From: Risungbinella massiliensis
Lineage (GTDB): Bacteria > Bacillota > Bacilli > Thermoactinomycetales > Thermoactinomycetaceae
Length of the DNA: 64,000 nucleotides
NCBI RefSeq assembly: GCF_000942395.1
Contig: NZ_LN812102.1
Span: forward strand, 930,017 to 994,016
Direction: 5' to 3'
Under the pieces are notes generated by a model. The model did no database searches and had not been told where the DNA came from. It saw only the letters and a list, made by a program, of their open reading frames with translations. A program made the position numbers and the translations under genes. Positions within the stretch are counted from its first letter, which is position 1. Each line of letters starts with the position of its first letter. Below are positions 36,072 through 45,855 of the stretch, piece by piece.

Positions 36072-36879
36072 ACGGAATCACATCAGCAGGATTTTTCAAT
36101 TCATGATCTCGATAGTAATAGATCGAGACAAGATATTTCCCACCATTTTCGGACGTATTCCCCAGCAGATCGCCTTTTTTCACTTTCAAATTAGCCGTTA
36201 CTGTTACATCCTCCATCCCTTGATACCATGTTTCAGAACCGTCTACATGCCTTAAAACAACTACATTCTCCCAGTCATCTACCTTTCCAATTCGAGTTAC
36301 CTCACCGTCTGCCGCTGCTTTTACCGGGGCTTTTCCTGCTGTTTCCAAGACAACTCCAGGATTTTTATCACTAAAACCAGCTAAGATATTTCCTTGTACA
36401 GGAGAATCAAAAACAGGAGCAATAGGTTGTGTTTGGACCGGAGTCGCATTTTGCATCGAATTTCCATTCTGAGGAGCAAAAGCTGGTAACATTGTAGGGT
36501 TTCCTTTACCAACTGCATTTTCCATCCAACCACGCACCATCGCAAAGTTTGTGTCTCGCTCAAACGTATTTTGTACTAACTCATTCAGTTTGGCGTTGAG
36601 AGGATACTGGAATAACAAAACAGTGATTAACAATAATGCTGCTGCAATAACAGCACGAATCAACATTTTAGGCCGTTTCGAAAAAGCCGTCCCACGTTCT
36701 TTTTCTGTGACAGTTAATTCTGGTAACTTCTCCCCTACTTCCATCTCCTCTGGATCATAATCATCTGTTTGAAGCAAGTCTTCCGGATCTAGGTCATCTA
36801 AGTCATCTACTTTATCAGAATCCCATTCGTCTAATTTCCGATTTTGTTTCCATTCTTCTTCCTGATGAAAATCCCTCAT
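36061..36879 (-). CDS. spoIVFA: SpoIVFA-like protein (M23/LytM fold)
   Basis: The 272-aa protein has an acidic N-terminal cytosolic part, one membrane segment (about 70-90), and a C-terminal degenerate LytM/M23 domain (FSDKNPGVVLETAGKAPVKA to NPADVIPF). In B. subtilis SpoIVFA holds SpoIVFB inactive in the outer forespore membrane. The ATG at 36879 has AAAAGGTG upstream; a GTG nine nt earlier is less likely. Gene order minD-spoIVFA-spoIVFB is conserved. Confidence 0.87.
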   Translation of the reverse strand: MRDFHQEEEWKQNRKLDEWDSDKVDDLDDLDPEDLLQTDDYDPEEMEVGEKLPELTVTEKERGTAFSKRPKMLIRAVIAAALLLITVLLFQYPLNAKLNELVQNTFERDTNFAMVRGWMENAVGKGNPTMLPAFAPQNGNSMQNATPVQTQPIAPVFDSPVQGNILAGFSDKNPGVVLETAGKAPVKAAADGEVTRIGKVDDWENVVVLRHVDGSETWYQGMEDVTVTANLKVKKGDLLGNTSENGGKYLVSIYYYRDHELKNPADVIPFAR

Positions 36880-36960
36880 TTTTTTCACACCTTTTCCTAA
36901 CTCAACTTGTCAGATTTTCTGGTACAAGATATGAAAGGATCTCGAAAAAAAGAACGAAAC

Positions 36961-37021
36961 AAAAAAAGCAATCTACTAGAATCATCCGTTAACCGGACTC
37001 TTTTTTAGTAAATTGCTCTTT
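36961..37021 (-). terminator. Terminator downstream of minD
   Basis: AAAAGCAATCTACT pairs with AGTAAATTGCTCTTTT, with two mismatches and a long loop. It may separate minCD from spoIVF. Confidence 0.55.
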
Positions 37022-37024
37022 TCA

Positions 37025-37819
37025 TTATGCAAAACCCAACCACTGCTTCATTCGTAAGAAGAAGGTAGGCTCCTGCTTCAACGTAACAAGCGGTACCATC
37101 TCTCCTAGAATCCGTTTGGCGATGTTTCGATATGCTTTACCTGCTTTGCAAGTCGAATCCCATACGATCGGTTCTCCAGTGTTGCCTGCTTTGATCACTT
37201 TCTCTTCATCAGGAATAACACCTAATAGATCAATCGAGAGCACAGAGACTACTTCATCAGCATCCATCATTGCTCCCTCTTTCACCATTTGACTGCGGTA
37301 GCGATTGATCACGAGTTTCGGAGTTCCCACGTTTTCTTTTTCGAGAAGCCCAATCACACGGTCTGCATCTCGGATTGAGGTATTTTCTGGTGTTGTGACG
37401 ATAATCGCCTGATCTGCTCCCGCAACGGCATTTTGAAAGCCTTGTTCAATTCCAGCAGGGCAATCAATTATCACATAATCATGATCTTCTTTTAGGTCAG
37501 CGATTACCCTTCTTAATTGATTGGCGGCAATTGCACTCTTATCTTTGGTCTGTGCTGCTGGTAATAAATAAAGATTGTCTAACCGCTTGTCTTTAATAAG
37601 AGCCTGTTTTAGATCACAACGGCTTTCAATCACGTCAATAATGTCATACACAATCCGATTCTCGAGTCCCATCAACACATCTAGATTTCGCAATCCAATA
37701 TCGGTATCAATCAATACTACTTTTTTCCCGATCAAAGCTAACGCAGTGCCAATGTTGGCTGTAGTCGTAGACTTGCCAACACCACCTTTTCCAGAAGTGA
37801 CTACGATACTTTCCCCCAC
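37025..37819 (-). CDS. minD: Septum site-determining ATPase MinD
   Basis: The 264-aa P-loop ATPase has the deviant Walker A KGGVGKST (11-18), switch region DIGLRNLD and a C-terminal amphipathic membrane-targeting helix (FFLRMKQWLGF). It positions MinC at the membrane to block septation away from midcell. The start is GTG with AGGAGGGAG upstream. It lies 50 bp after minC. Confidence 0.95.
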   Translation of the reverse strand: MGESIVVTSGKGGVGKSTTTANIGTALALIGKKVVLIDTDIGLRNLDVLMGLENRIVYDIIDVIESRCDLKQALIKDKRLDNLYLLPAAQTKDKSAIAANQLRRVIADLKEDHDYVIIDCPAGIEQGFQNAVAGADQAIIVTTPENTSIRDADRVIGLLEKENVGTPKLVINRYRSQMVKEGAMMDADEVVSVLSIDLLGVIPDEEKVIKAGNTGEPIVWDSTCKAGKAYRNIAKRILGEMVPLVTLKQEPTFFLRMKQWLGFA

Positions 37820-37869
37820 ACTTCTCCCTCCTTTCTTTGAAATACGATCCTGCTAGGCTGACATCGTTT

Positions 37870-38556
37870 TCAGACTCCACCAAAACGCAAGCTATCTTTC
37901 CACGCTCGGTCTGGACGTATTTGGCTGAGATGAGCAATCTTTTCCACTGCGATTTGTTTTTGAACGACATAGGCAAATCGCATACCGATCTCCAGCTCTC
38001 GCCATTCATCTGGTGGACGCGAGATGATATCGCCAATACGCAATTGAGTCGGTCGAAAAGCAGAAGCTGCCACGATCGCTGTCTCATCGCCACCTACTCC
38101 TGCATGAGCAAGCCCTCGTAAGGAACCTAGAACATAGATACTACCTGTTGCCTCGACACATCCACCTGGATTGACGTCTCCCAATAGTAATAGATCACCA
38201 CGATGAGTCAAAACTTGACCCGAACGAACCGTCCCAGCACGCATCTGGATCCCTATGTTAGGTTCTAGAAGATACGGTTTTCCATTATCTGTCTCAAAGC
38301 TATGAATTTTTAAGTTATTTCGCAAAGAAAAAATGTCCCGTAGACCGATCTCTTCTTGTTTACTTATCTGCCGCTCTCCCAACATAATCTTGATACTCAT
38401 CTCTGGTCCATCCCAGATTTGAGAGCTACCAGAGTTCGTAAGTTTATACCGTAACTCCTGCAAGACTTCTGAAAAAGGACGAGTATCGTCAAGAAAAAAT
38501 AAGAGTCCGTCTTTGGTTCCTTTGATGGTAACACCTGACTTCAGCACTTTTCCCAT
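37870..38556 (-). CDS. minC: Septum site-determining protein MinC
   Basis: The 228-aa protein has an N-terminal FtsZ-inhibiting domain (about 1-100) and a C-terminal beta-helix domain with VRSGQVLTHRGDLLLLGDVN and GGCVEATGSIYVLGSLRG. The ATG at 38556 has GGGGTGG 6 nt upstream; a longer frame to 38577 is less well supported. Upstream of it, mreBCD, which lie here in Bacillus, are missing and the next gene is radC. Confidence 0.92.
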   Translation of the reverse strand: MGKVLKSGVTIKGTKDGLLFFLDDTRPFSEVLQELRYKLTNSGSSQIWDGPEMSIKIMLGERQISKQEEIGLRDIFSLRNNLKIHSFETDNGKPYLLEPNIGIQMRAGTVRSGQVLTHRGDLLLLGDVNPGGCVEATGSIYVLGSLRGLAHAGVGGDETAIVAASAFRPTQLRIGDIISRPPDEWRELEIGMRFAYVVQKQIAVEKIAHLSQIRPDRAWKDSLRFGGV

Positions 38557-38649
38557 ACTGAGCCACCCCGTCTCCAAAGTATTGTTTCGCTATAGCTCGC
38601 CTTTTTCCTTCTATTACCAATGAAAGGTGAATAATATCCAAAATCAGAT

Positions 38650-39336
38650 TTATCCTGAAATTAGACCTTTTTCATTCATGCTATAGTATCGTTGATCCCC
38701 TATAATGACATGATCCAATATTTCAATGTCCATTAACTTACCAGCTTCGATCAGACGCTCCGTTACTTCTAGATCTTCACGACTTGGAGTTGTATCACCA
38801 CTAGGGTGATTATGTAAGCAAATAATAGAGGCTGCACTACAAAGTACTGCTTCTTTAAAAACCTCACGTGGGTGAACAATGGAACTACTTAAACTTCCAA
38901 CAAATAAACACTTTTTGGCTATCACTTGGTTTTTCATATTAAGATAAAGACAATAAAAATGTTCTTGGGTGAGAAAACGCATTTCATCCATTAAAAGACG
39001 AGCTGCATCACCTGGTTGACGAATCGTTGGACGCTCTTCAGGTGGAAGTCTACTAATTCGCCTACCAAGTTCGACACCAGCCAATAGCTGAACAGCCTTA
39101 GCTGGGCCGATCCCATCTATTTCTTGTAATTCCTGAAGCGTGGTGTTGGTAAGCCCACGGAGCCCGCCTGTCTGGTTAATAACTCGTTGTGCGAGAGTAA
39201 GTACACTCTCACCTGAAGTACCTGTACGGAGCATCAAGGCGATCAAATCGACACTGCCTAGTGTCTCAGGCCCATCATGGATCAACTTCTCTCGAGGTCT
39301 TTCATGTAATGGTACATCGCGAATCATCAATTCCAA
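38650..39336 (-). CDS. radC: RadC/MPN domain protein
   Basis: The 228-aa protein has a helix-hairpin-helix segment (LQEIDGIGPAKA, about 70-81) and an MPN/JAMM domain with HNHPSGD (His175, His177, Asp181). The family's role in DNA repair is not settled despite the name. TTG start with GGAGG 7 nt upstream. It lies downstream of maf as in Bacillus. Confidence 0.93.
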   Translation of the reverse strand: MELMIRDVPLHERPREKLIHDGPETLGSVDLIALMLRTGTSGESVLTLAQRVINQTGGLRGLTNTTLQELQEIDGIGPAKAVQLLAGVELGRRISRLPPEERPTIRQPGDAARLLMDEMRFLTQEHFYCLYLNMKNQVIAKKCLFVGSLSSSIVHPREVFKEAVLCSAASIICLHNHPSGDTTPSREDLEVTERLIEAGKLMDIEILDHVIIGDQRYYSMNEKGLISG

Positions 39337-39447
39337 ACATCTTCCTCCTTTTAGGAATATGAAGAAGGGTCTGGATGTTGATTCTTGTTGGATCTTCTTC
39401 TAATCTCACAGATCATTTGAATACAAAGATAGCTTTCTAACATGTGT

Positions 39448-40056
39448 TTATTTCTTGCCAAACGTCTTTATTACAGGTAATCCAATCTCTTCCAGCAATT
39501 CATCAAAGAGAGCCAATGGGAAACCAACTACATTAAAATAACATCCTTCAATACGATCCACCAGAGTTGCGCCATAACCTTGAATACCATAAGAGCCTGC
39601 CTTATCCATTGGCTCGCCTGTCTCTACATACCATTCTCGTTTTTCATCATCCAAATCTCGCATCCAAACTTCTGTCCGACGAGCGCGTGTCCAGCTCTTT
39701 GTCTCATCAGACCCTTTTACAACAACAGCGATACCTGTATAAACCTCATGACTACGTCCAGATAATCTAGCTAACATCTCATGGGCTTCTGCTTTGTCTT
39801 TGGGTTTGCCTAAGATCTCACCATCTAAAACCACTACTGTATCGGCTCCAACTGTAACAGTACCCACTTCTTGTTCAAACGAGACAGCCTCTGCCTTTTG
39901 AAGCGCAAGGGCTTGTACTACTTGGTCTGGCGTTAACGTTGGATCAACGTGTTCTTCCACGTCGCTCGTAATAACCTGAAATTCCAACTCAAGTTGGTGA
40001 AGTAGTTCCCGTCTACGGGGAGAACCGGATGCGAGGATTAACTTCCAAGATTTCAT
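39448..40056 (-). CDS. maf: Maf-family nucleotide pyrophosphatase
   Basis: The 202-aa protein has the N-terminal SGSPRRRELL, the conserved VGADTVV and GKPKDKAEAHEML, and IQGYGATLVDRIEGCYFNVVGFP. It hydrolyses non-canonical nucleoside triphosphates and affects septation in Bacillus. GGTG precedes the ATG. It lies between the SpoIIB-like gene and radC. Confidence 0.95.
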   Translation of the reverse strand: MKSWKLILASGSPRRRELLHQLELEFQVITSDVEEHVDPTLTPDQVVQALALQKAEAVSFEQEVGTVTVGADTVVVLDGEILGKPKDKAEAHEMLARLSGRSHEVYTGIAVVVKGSDETKSWTRARRTEVWMRDLDDEKREWYVETGEPMDKAGSYGIQGYGATLVDRIEGCYFNVVGFPLALFDELLEEIGLPVIKTFGKK

Positions 40057-40134
40057 TGTGTTTCACCTACGATTGTTCGTTTTCTCCTATTATCTCCAAA
40101 TTAGGGATTACTCAGAAAAAAAGTCCCCATATCA

Positions 40135-40165
40135 AGGAAAAAAGCACCTAAGCTACGTAGGTGCG
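40135..40165 (-). terminator. Terminator of the SpoIIB-like gene
   Basis: GCACCTA (40144-40150) pairs with TAGGTGC (40158-40164); the minus strand continues with six T. Confidence 0.75.
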
Positions 40166-40244
40166 GAAAATTTCTGACTCAGTTACGTTTATTTTAACAA
40201 AAGGGACAGGATTCAACAAGAAACAAATTTTCTGTCATGTTCTG

Positions 40245-41420
40245 TTAACGTAAGGTTTTCACTAGTCTCTCATACGCCACTGCATAGCGGAGCAATCCTT
40301 CTTGAATTTGCCATAATAATGCAGAATTGGGTGTCTTTTGTGCTGCCATTGTACTTTGTAGCATCAAATCAATTGATTTTGTCATTTCCGATAGTGCTTC
40401 CTGAGATTCTTTGGATTGATCTTTCTTTGCTGTTTCTATCTTCGTATTTATCTCTTGTTGACGCTTCGAGCAATCTTGTCCTGCAGCAAATGAGGTGATC
40501 TGGGAACCATCGCTTGACATCGAGTCAACTGTCAGTTTGGCAAGTTCTTGGAACAACTCATTTCCTGCTTGTATAGCAGGGATTAAGGAACGAGAGACCT
40601 CTTTTTTCTTCTCAGTCAATCCCTTTGCTTCAATATGTAAATCTTGCAGAGATGCCTCGATCTCAAGAGAACGAACAATCTGGTTTAACTTCAGTCCATC
40701 ATCTCGGTTGATTCCCATCCCTAAATAGATCCGATAAGGAGCCTGTTCTGATACCAGTGCTGCTAACCCTTTTGTACGATAAACGGATACGTTTTTCTGA
40801 GCTGATTCTTTATCTTGATAATTCCCGGCTTGGACTATCGCTAATTGAAGTGATGGGAGATCGTATTTCGCTAGATCAACAGGACTTTGCACGGTAGAAG
40901 GAGCAGTAGGTGACGAATTTGTCTTTGGTTTCTCATCTACTTGTTTGGTTTTGATCAGATGGGAATCAATGGCAGTTGGAGAAACTTGTTTCTCTTCATT
41001 AAAAAATAGTTCCAAGATAGAAAAACCCATCACCGATCCGATCATAATAGCACCGCCAATAGAGAGAGCTAGATGCCACCAAGGTTTCTTCGGTTGTTTT
41101 CTCCTAGAAGAGGCAAACGGATTTCCTGGCGATCGCCACTGGATCACATCTTCTTGTTTCCAATCTTCTAAGGAAAAAACTTTTTGAAAAGAGTATTCTT
41201 TTGCTGCTTGTTGAAAAGTACGTGGTTTGTTATTTTTCGTTTCGTTGCTTGTTGTTTGATTGAGTAAAGGCTTGGTTAATGGTCTATTTAAATTTTCCTC
41301 TTTTGTTATCTTGCTGTTTCCTACTAGATTCGATTTTGGCTCCGTCGTTTGGGACGAGGAGATGCTTGTTTGATCGAGAGGTTTGCTTGACTTTGTTTTG
41401 ACACGAACGATTGGTTGCAT
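40245..41420 (-). CDS. SpoIIB-like SPOR-domain protein
   Basis: The 391-aa protein has a long, basic, Ser/Thr-rich N-terminal part and one membrane segment (about 128-150, WWHLALSIGGAIMIGSVMGF). A SPOR domain (about 200-270, LQLAIVQAGNYQDKESAQKN) follows, then a helical C-terminal region. SPOR domains bind denuded peptidoglycan at septa. Its place before maf and radC, and its membrane topology, match SpoIIB, which helps septal thinning during engulfment, but overall similarity is low, so the name is by position. Confidence 0.7.
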   Translation of the reverse strand: MQPIVRVKTKSSKPLDQTSISSSQTTEPKSNLVGNSKITKEENLNRPLTKPLLNQTTSNETKNNKPRTFQQAAKEYSFQKVFSLEDWKQEDVIQWRSPGNPFASSRRKQPKKPWWHLALSIGGAIMIGSVMGFSILELFFNEEKQVSPTAIDSHLIKTKQVDEKPKTNSSPTAPSTVQSPVDLAKYDLPSLQLAIVQAGNYQDKESAQKNVSVYRTKGLAALVSEQAPYRIYLGMGINRDDGLKLNQIVRSLEIEASLQDLHIEAKGLTEKKKEVSRSLIPAIQAGNELFQELAKLTVDSMSSDGSQITSFAAGQDCSKRQQEINTKIETAKKDQSKESQEALSEMTKSIDLMLQSTMAAQKTPNSALLWQIQEGLLRYAVAYERLVKTLR

Positions 41421-41723
41421 CTAATATATCGCCCTTTCTCCTAATCTTCTAATACAGTCTATGACTTACTAGAGATGATAGAACTAGGAGAAAGTGATTT
41501 TTGTTAATTCGAAAAATAGACAGATTATCCATAGGTGGTACTGTATCAGGAAGATCAAAAGGTAGGAGTAAGCTATAAAATACTTGTGGTAATACGAGAA
41601 TTACACGATACACTTGTACCTTTTCCGAAATCGTCCTCTATTCACGAAGAATCAGATACTATCGCAACTGGTCCTATAGGATACATGATTTAAATATTGC
41701 AATCTATCGATACAATCCACTCC
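41421..41723. other. Non-coding region upstream of the SpoIIB-like gene
   Basis: No convincing gene or known RNA is seen. A 26-codon frame at about 41502 with a weak ribosome binding site is probably chance. The promoter of the SpoIIB-like gene must lie here but could not be placed. Confidence 0.35.
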
Positions 41724-41754
41724 AAAAAAAGCAGCCAGTTATTTGGCTGCTTTT
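41724..41754 (-). terminator. Terminator of the Gfo/Idh/MocA gene
   Basis: AAGCAGCCA pairs with TGGCTGCTT; the minus strand continues with a run of T. Confidence 0.75.
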
Positions 41755-41787
41755 GCGCATTCTATTTCTATGTTACTCCACTTTAGG

Positions 41788-42774
41788 TCACTTATGATCA
41801 CTTGGATATACCAGACCGATCTGATCCCGTACCTGATCCATTACCTGCATGGTCGTGTAGGAGTTTTCATATGTGTTAATGCTCGATTCGATTTTTCCTT
41901 GGTTGATGAGATCAACGAACTCTTTCACTTCATAGTACATAGTCGGATGAGGTTGATCGACTGTTAATACTTCTACCGTGCCATCATTGTAGCGAATTTC
42001 TACTTTTTCAGCTGTATGGATTTTATCAATGATCATACTACCTTTTTCCCCTTGAATTTCGCTCGGTAAGTAGGAGTTGGTGATTTTGGAATACATCACG
42101 ACCGCATCTTTATTATCGTATTTTAATAAAACACTACCTTCTCCATCGACACCTGACTCTAGCATCATACTAGTTGCCTTCACTTCTGTTGGTGCACCAA
42201 ATAGTGTGATCAAGGGATATAGGCAGTAAACACCCAGATCCATTAATGAACCGTTCGCAAAGGTGGGATTAAAAGCATTTAGTACGATTCCTTCTTTGTA
42301 TTTGTCATAACGAGATGAATACTGACAATAGCTTGCAAAATACCTACGGATAGGACCAATTTTATGTAAATTATCTTGTATTACTTTAAAGTTGGGAAGG
42401 AATGTGGATTTCATCGCTTCCATTAACAACACATTATGATGCTTTGCGGTTTCGATCATACTTTTTACTTCCGATGCATTAGCAGCCATTGGCTTTTCAC
42501 AAAGAACATGTTTGCCATTTTCTAAAAACAAAATTGCTTGTTGTGCATGATAGGAATTGGGAGTGGCAATATATACCGCATCGATTTCCTGACTAGTTGC
42601 CATCTCTTCTAAATCGGTATATAGATTGGTAACTCCATATTTACTGGCAAATTCTTTTGCTTTCTCACTAGTACGAGAATAAACTGCGGTAAGTTGAAAA
42701 TCCGCTATATCCTTTGCTGCATCCAACAATCGATCTGTAATCCAATTCGTTCCAACAACGCCGATTCGAACCAT
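41788..42774 (-). CDS. Gfo/Idh/MocA-family oxidoreductase
   Basis: The 328-aa NAD(P)-dependent dehydrogenase has an N-terminal Rossmann domain (MVRIGVVGTNWITDRLL), the conserved LCEKPMAAN (catalytic lysine) and a C-terminal alpha/beta substrate domain. It probably acts on a sugar or polyol. The ATG at 42774 has AGAGGATGG upstream. It is monocistronic and lies between the SpoIIB-like gene and the trp operon, where the corresponding Bacillus region has neither. Confidence 0.85.
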   Translation of the reverse strand: MVRIGVVGTNWITDRLLDAAKDIADFQLTAVYSRTSEKAKEFASKYGVTNLYTDLEEMATSQEIDAVYIATPNSYHAQQAILFLENGKHVLCEKPMAANASEVKSMIETAKHHNVLLMEAMKSTFLPNFKVIQDNLHKIGPIRRYFASYCQYSSRYDKYKEGIVLNAFNPTFANGSLMDLGVYCLYPLITLFGAPTEVKATSMMLESGVDGEGSVLLKYDNKDAVVMYSKITNSYLPSEIQGEKGSMIIDKIHTAEKVEIRYNDGTVEVLTVDQPHPTMYYEVKEFVDLINQGKIESSINTYENSYTTMQVMDQVRDQIGLVYPSDHK

Positions 42775-42859
42775 TTTCCATCCTCTTTTCAACTGTTATT
42801 GTTTTTCCTATTAGTTATCCTGACGATAATCGAGTATCACCTTATCATATATAATCTAC

Positions 42860-42895
42860 ACAAAAAAACAGCCATGTTGAAATGACTGTCTTTTT
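42860..42895 (-). terminator. Terminator after an unidentified gene remnant
   Basis: AAAAAACAG with CTGTCTTTTTT forms an imperfect hairpin with A/T runs on both sides, directly after the stop of the small frame at 42896-42994. Confidence 0.6.
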
Positions 42896-43021
42896 TCAAT
42901 CCATCTGAAATATTTCTCCCTTTGGTGGAAATGGGAGTTTTCCACTTTTGGACAACACATAAGCATGTTCTCGTGACCCCCAGGGCCTCCCCATATAAAG
43001 ACCGGACGTACGATTGCCATA
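42896..43021 (-). pseudogene. C-terminal remnant of an unidentified gene
   Basis: A frame opens after a stop and reads NRTSGLYMGRPWGSREHAYV and KSGKLPFPPKGEIFQMD, then ends directly at a terminator hairpin. No ribosome binding site precedes the internal ATG at 42994. The protein-like composition and the terminator suggest the 3' end of a lost gene; I do not recognise the family. Confidence 0.4.
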
Positions 43022-43130
43022 TATAATAAAAAATCAGCTAGTTATTTTTACGTAAGATTAATGATGTTTTCCATTGATGGATTCTTTTTCTCCTCTTATT
43101 AACAGTTCATAGTGAGACTACATTATTTCT

Positions 43131-43180
43131 CTAATTTAGGTATCTATTGTGTATTACCCTCCTCTCTTTGATATATCCTT
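43131..43180 (-). repeat. Direct repeat: copy of the aromatic-acid exporter 3' end
   Basis: About 48 bp match 50408-50457, the last codons and stop of the exporter gene, in the same orientation, with a 2-bp deletion and a few substitutions. The two copies flank the whole trp operon with its T-boxes. Confidence 0.8.
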
Positions 43181-43213
43181 ATGCACCTCATCCGAATATT
43201 TTAGAAGGATTCA

Positions 43214-44032
43214 TTATTTTTGTCGCGCATCAGAATGTTGTGGGTATCTATTTGGAAACTGTCGAACAGCATGGATCAGCTCTTTTATATCATTTTTATT
43301 TCCCTCCTCTATCGCTTCAATCACTTTACTCCCTACAATCACTCCATCACAGAAAGCCAATATTTCTTGTGTTTGCTTTGGATTGGAGATTCCAAATCCA
43401 GCAAACACAGGGAGATTCGATCGCTTCGTCACTTGTTGTAAATAGGTATATACTTTTTTCTGAAATGCAGTACGTGATCCGGTTACTCCTGTGACAGTCA
43501 CTGCATAGACAAATCCATCTCCTTCCTTGATAATCTTGTCGATTCGCTCAAGCGGACTAGTTAAAGTAACCAGAGGAATGAGAGCTATGTCAGCTACACG
43601 AAGATCAGGAGCGATTAACTCTTTTTCCTCATAGGGTATATCAGGAATAATCATTCCATCTACACCCGCCTCTACACAAAGCTGCACAAACCTCTCTTTC
43701 CCAAATGCGAGAATTGGATTTAAATAGGTCATGAAAACCAAAGGAATGGAAGAGTAAGTACGTACTCGCTTTATAGTCTGGAAAATCTCCATTATCGTGG
43801 TCCCATGATCTAATGATCGTTTTCCTGCCCGCTGAATAGTGGGTCCATCTGCGATCGGATCGGAAAAGGGAATTCCTATTTCAATCAGAGTTGCCCCTTC
43901 TTCCGTCATAAAGCGGATATGATCTTCTAATTTTTCTATTCCTCCATCCCCCGCCATCAGATACGGAATAAATGCCTTCTCTCCTCGTTGTTTCAATGAT
44001 TGTAATATTTGATTTAATCTTACTCTTCCCAT
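43214..44032 (-). CDS. trpA: Tryptophan synthase alpha subunit
   Basis: The 272-aa TIM barrel has [17 protein letters not shown] (catalytic acid region) and [14 protein letters not shown]. It converts indole-3-glycerol phosphate to indole, which passes to TrpB. It is the last gene of trpEGDCFBA and follows trpB by 13 bp. No clear terminator follows it; the next hairpin is about 320 bp on. Confidence 0.96.
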   Translation of the reverse strand: MGRVRLNQILQSLKQRGEKAFIPYLMAGDGGIEKLEDHIRFMTEEGATLIEIGIPFSDPIADGPTIQRAGKRSLDHGTTIMEIFQTIKRVRTYSSIPLVFMTYLNPILAFGKERFVQLCVEAGVDGMIIPDIPYEEKELIAPDLRVADIALIPLVTLTSPLERIDKIIKEGDGFVYAVTVTGVTGSRTAFQKKVYTYLQQVTKRSNLPVFAGFGISNPKQTQEILAFCDGVIVGSKVIEAIEEGNKNDIKELIHAVRQFPNRYPQHSDARQK

Positions 44033-44045
44033 GCAGTATCCCCCC

Positions 44046-45233
44046 TTAAATGATTTGTTTCACACTTTCCACATCTTTATCTCCTCTACCAGAAAGACAG
44101 ATAATAAGCCCTTGATCTTGGCTCATTTTCTCCGCCAACTTCTGAGCAAAAGCGATTGCATGAGAGCTTTCTAAAGCAGGGATGATTCCTTCTTTTTTCG
44201 CTAGTAGCTGAAAAGCTTCTAATGCTTCTTCATCGGTCACCGCTTGGTATTCCACGCGTTCCATATCTTTTAGCAAACAATGTTCCGGACCAACTCCCGG
44301 ATAATCTAAGCCAGCAGAAATAGAGTGAGCTTCCTTGATCTGACCCTCTTCATCCTGTAATACCAGCATCATCGAACCATGAAGCACACCTATTTTTCCT
44401 TTAGTTAACGTTGCAGCATGTTTTGGTGTATGAAGTCCCGCACCAGCTGCTTCTACACCAATCAATTTCACATCTGTATCGGAAAGAAAAGGATAAAACA
44501 TCCCCATCGCATTACTGCCACCCCCAATACAAGCAACGATGGCATCAGGCAGTTTTCCTGCAATCGACAAATATTGCTCTTTCGTTTCTTTTCCAATTAC
44601 ACTTTGAAAATCTCGAACCATTTGTGGAAACGGATGCGGTCCTAATACAGAACCCATAATATAGTGAGTATCTTCTACATGAGTGACCCAGTACCGAAGT
44701 GCTTCATTCACCGCATCTTTTAAAGTCCCACTTCCACTAGAAACACCTACTACTTTGGCTCCTAGAAGCTCCATGCGAAATACATTTAACTTCTGTCTTT
44801 TGATATCTTCTTCTCCCATGAAGATGACGCACTCTAAATTTAAGAGAGCACATACGGTTGCTGTAGCTACACCATGCTGTCCTGCACCTGTTTCAGCTAC
44901 AATCTTTCGCTTGCCCATTCGTACAGCAAGAAGTGCTTGCCCAACAGTATTATTAATCTTATGTGCACCAGTATGATTGAGATCTTCCCGTTTGAGATAG
45001 ATTTTTGCTCCTCCTAGATGGCGGGTCAAATTCTCGGCAAAATATAATGGAGTTTGTCTACCTACATAGGTTTCTAAGTAATATTGCAGCTTTTGCTGAA
45101 ACTCTTCGTCTTGCATCGCTTGATGATAAGCCTGTTCTAATTCCAGCACAGACTGCATTAATACTTCTGGAATAAAGCGACCACCATAAGGACCGTAGTG
45201 ACCTTTTTCATCTGGATATGAATAGGAAATCAT
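44046..45233 (-). CDS. trpB: Tryptophan synthase beta subunit
   Basis: The 395-aa PLP enzyme has [13 protein letters not shown] (PLP lysine), the [13 protein letters not shown] loop and the GGGSNAMG phosphate-binding loop. It is a TrpB1-type enzyme that works with TrpA. The ATG directly adjoins the trpF stop; AGAGGTG lies inside the end of trpF. Confidence 0.97.
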   Translation of the reverse strand: MISYSYPDEKGHYGPYGGRFIPEVLMQSVLELEQAYHQAMQDEEFQQKLQYYLETYVGRQTPLYFAENLTRHLGGAKIYLKREDLNHTGAHKINNTVGQALLAVRMGKRKIVAETGAGQHGVATATVCALLNLECVIFMGEEDIKRQKLNVFRMELLGAKVVGVSSGSGTLKDAVNEALRYWVTHVEDTHYIMGSVLGPHPFPQMVRDFQSVIGKETKEQYLSIAGKLPDAIVACIGGGSNAMGMFYPFLSDTDVKLIGVEAAGAGLHTPKHAATLTKGKIGVLHGSMMLVLQDEEGQIKEAHSISAGLDYPGVGPEHCLLKDMERVEYQAVTDEEALEAFQLLAKKEGIIPALESSHAIAFAQKLAEKMSQDQGLIICLSGRGDKDVESVKQII

Positions 45234-45851
45234 TTACGAACACCTCTTTACTTTTTCAATAAATCTCGCTATTTTGGTCATATCTTTTTTTCCATCGGTT
45301 TCCAAACTACTACTTGCATCTACTATATAAGGACGTATTTCACAGATTGCCTTTTGTACGTTCTGCTCATCTAATCCACCAGCCACAATCAATCGTTTTC
45401 TGATAGATTCATCTAGATCTTTTAACAACTCCCAATCAAATGTAACGCCATTGCCTCCCTGATACGTAGTACCTTTCGGGCTGTCCACTAATAGATAGTC
45501 AGCCTCATAAGAGGAGATTTGTTCCACATCTGCTTTTGAACCAATTCCCACTGCTTTGATAACCGGAAGATCCAGCGACTTTATATAGCTATTACTCTCA
45601 TCCCCATGAAGCTGAACGTAATCCAATCCACACTTAGAAAATATCCATTTCACGTTTTCTATTTTTTCATTCACAAACACACCGACTTTTCTTATAGAAC
45701 TAGGGAGATCCAATATAATTGCTTGCGCTTGAATAGGAGAAACTTGTCGCTTACTCTTCGCAAAGACAAATCCAAGTGCATCCGCTCCAAATTCACAGGC
45801 AAATCTCGCTGTTTCTGCATCTGTAATGCCGCATATTTTCACTTTTGTCAT
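45234..45851 (-). CDS. trpF: Phosphoribosylanthranilate isomerase
   Basis: The 205-aa TIM barrel begins MTKVKICGITDAETA and keeps the LVDS and VAGGLDEQNV phosphate-binding motifs. It acts in the third step of the pathway. It lies 4 bp from trpC upstream and adjoins trpB downstream. Confidence 0.94.
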   Translation of the reverse strand: MTKVKICGITDAETARFACEFGADALGFVFAKSKRQVSPIQAQAIILDLPSSIRKVGVFVNEKIENVKWIFSKCGLDYVQLHGDESNSYIKSLDLPVIKAVGIGSKADVEQISSYEADYLLVDSPKGTTYQGGNGVTFDWELLKDLDESIRKRLIVAGGLDEQNVQKAICEIRPYIVDASSSLETDGKKDMTKIARFIEKVKRCS

Positions 45852-45855
45852 ATGA

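Noticed and set aside
41502-41579. 26-codon TTG-started frame upstream of the SpoIIB-like gene
   Set aside because: Weak spacing of the ribosome binding site and very short; not separable from chance.
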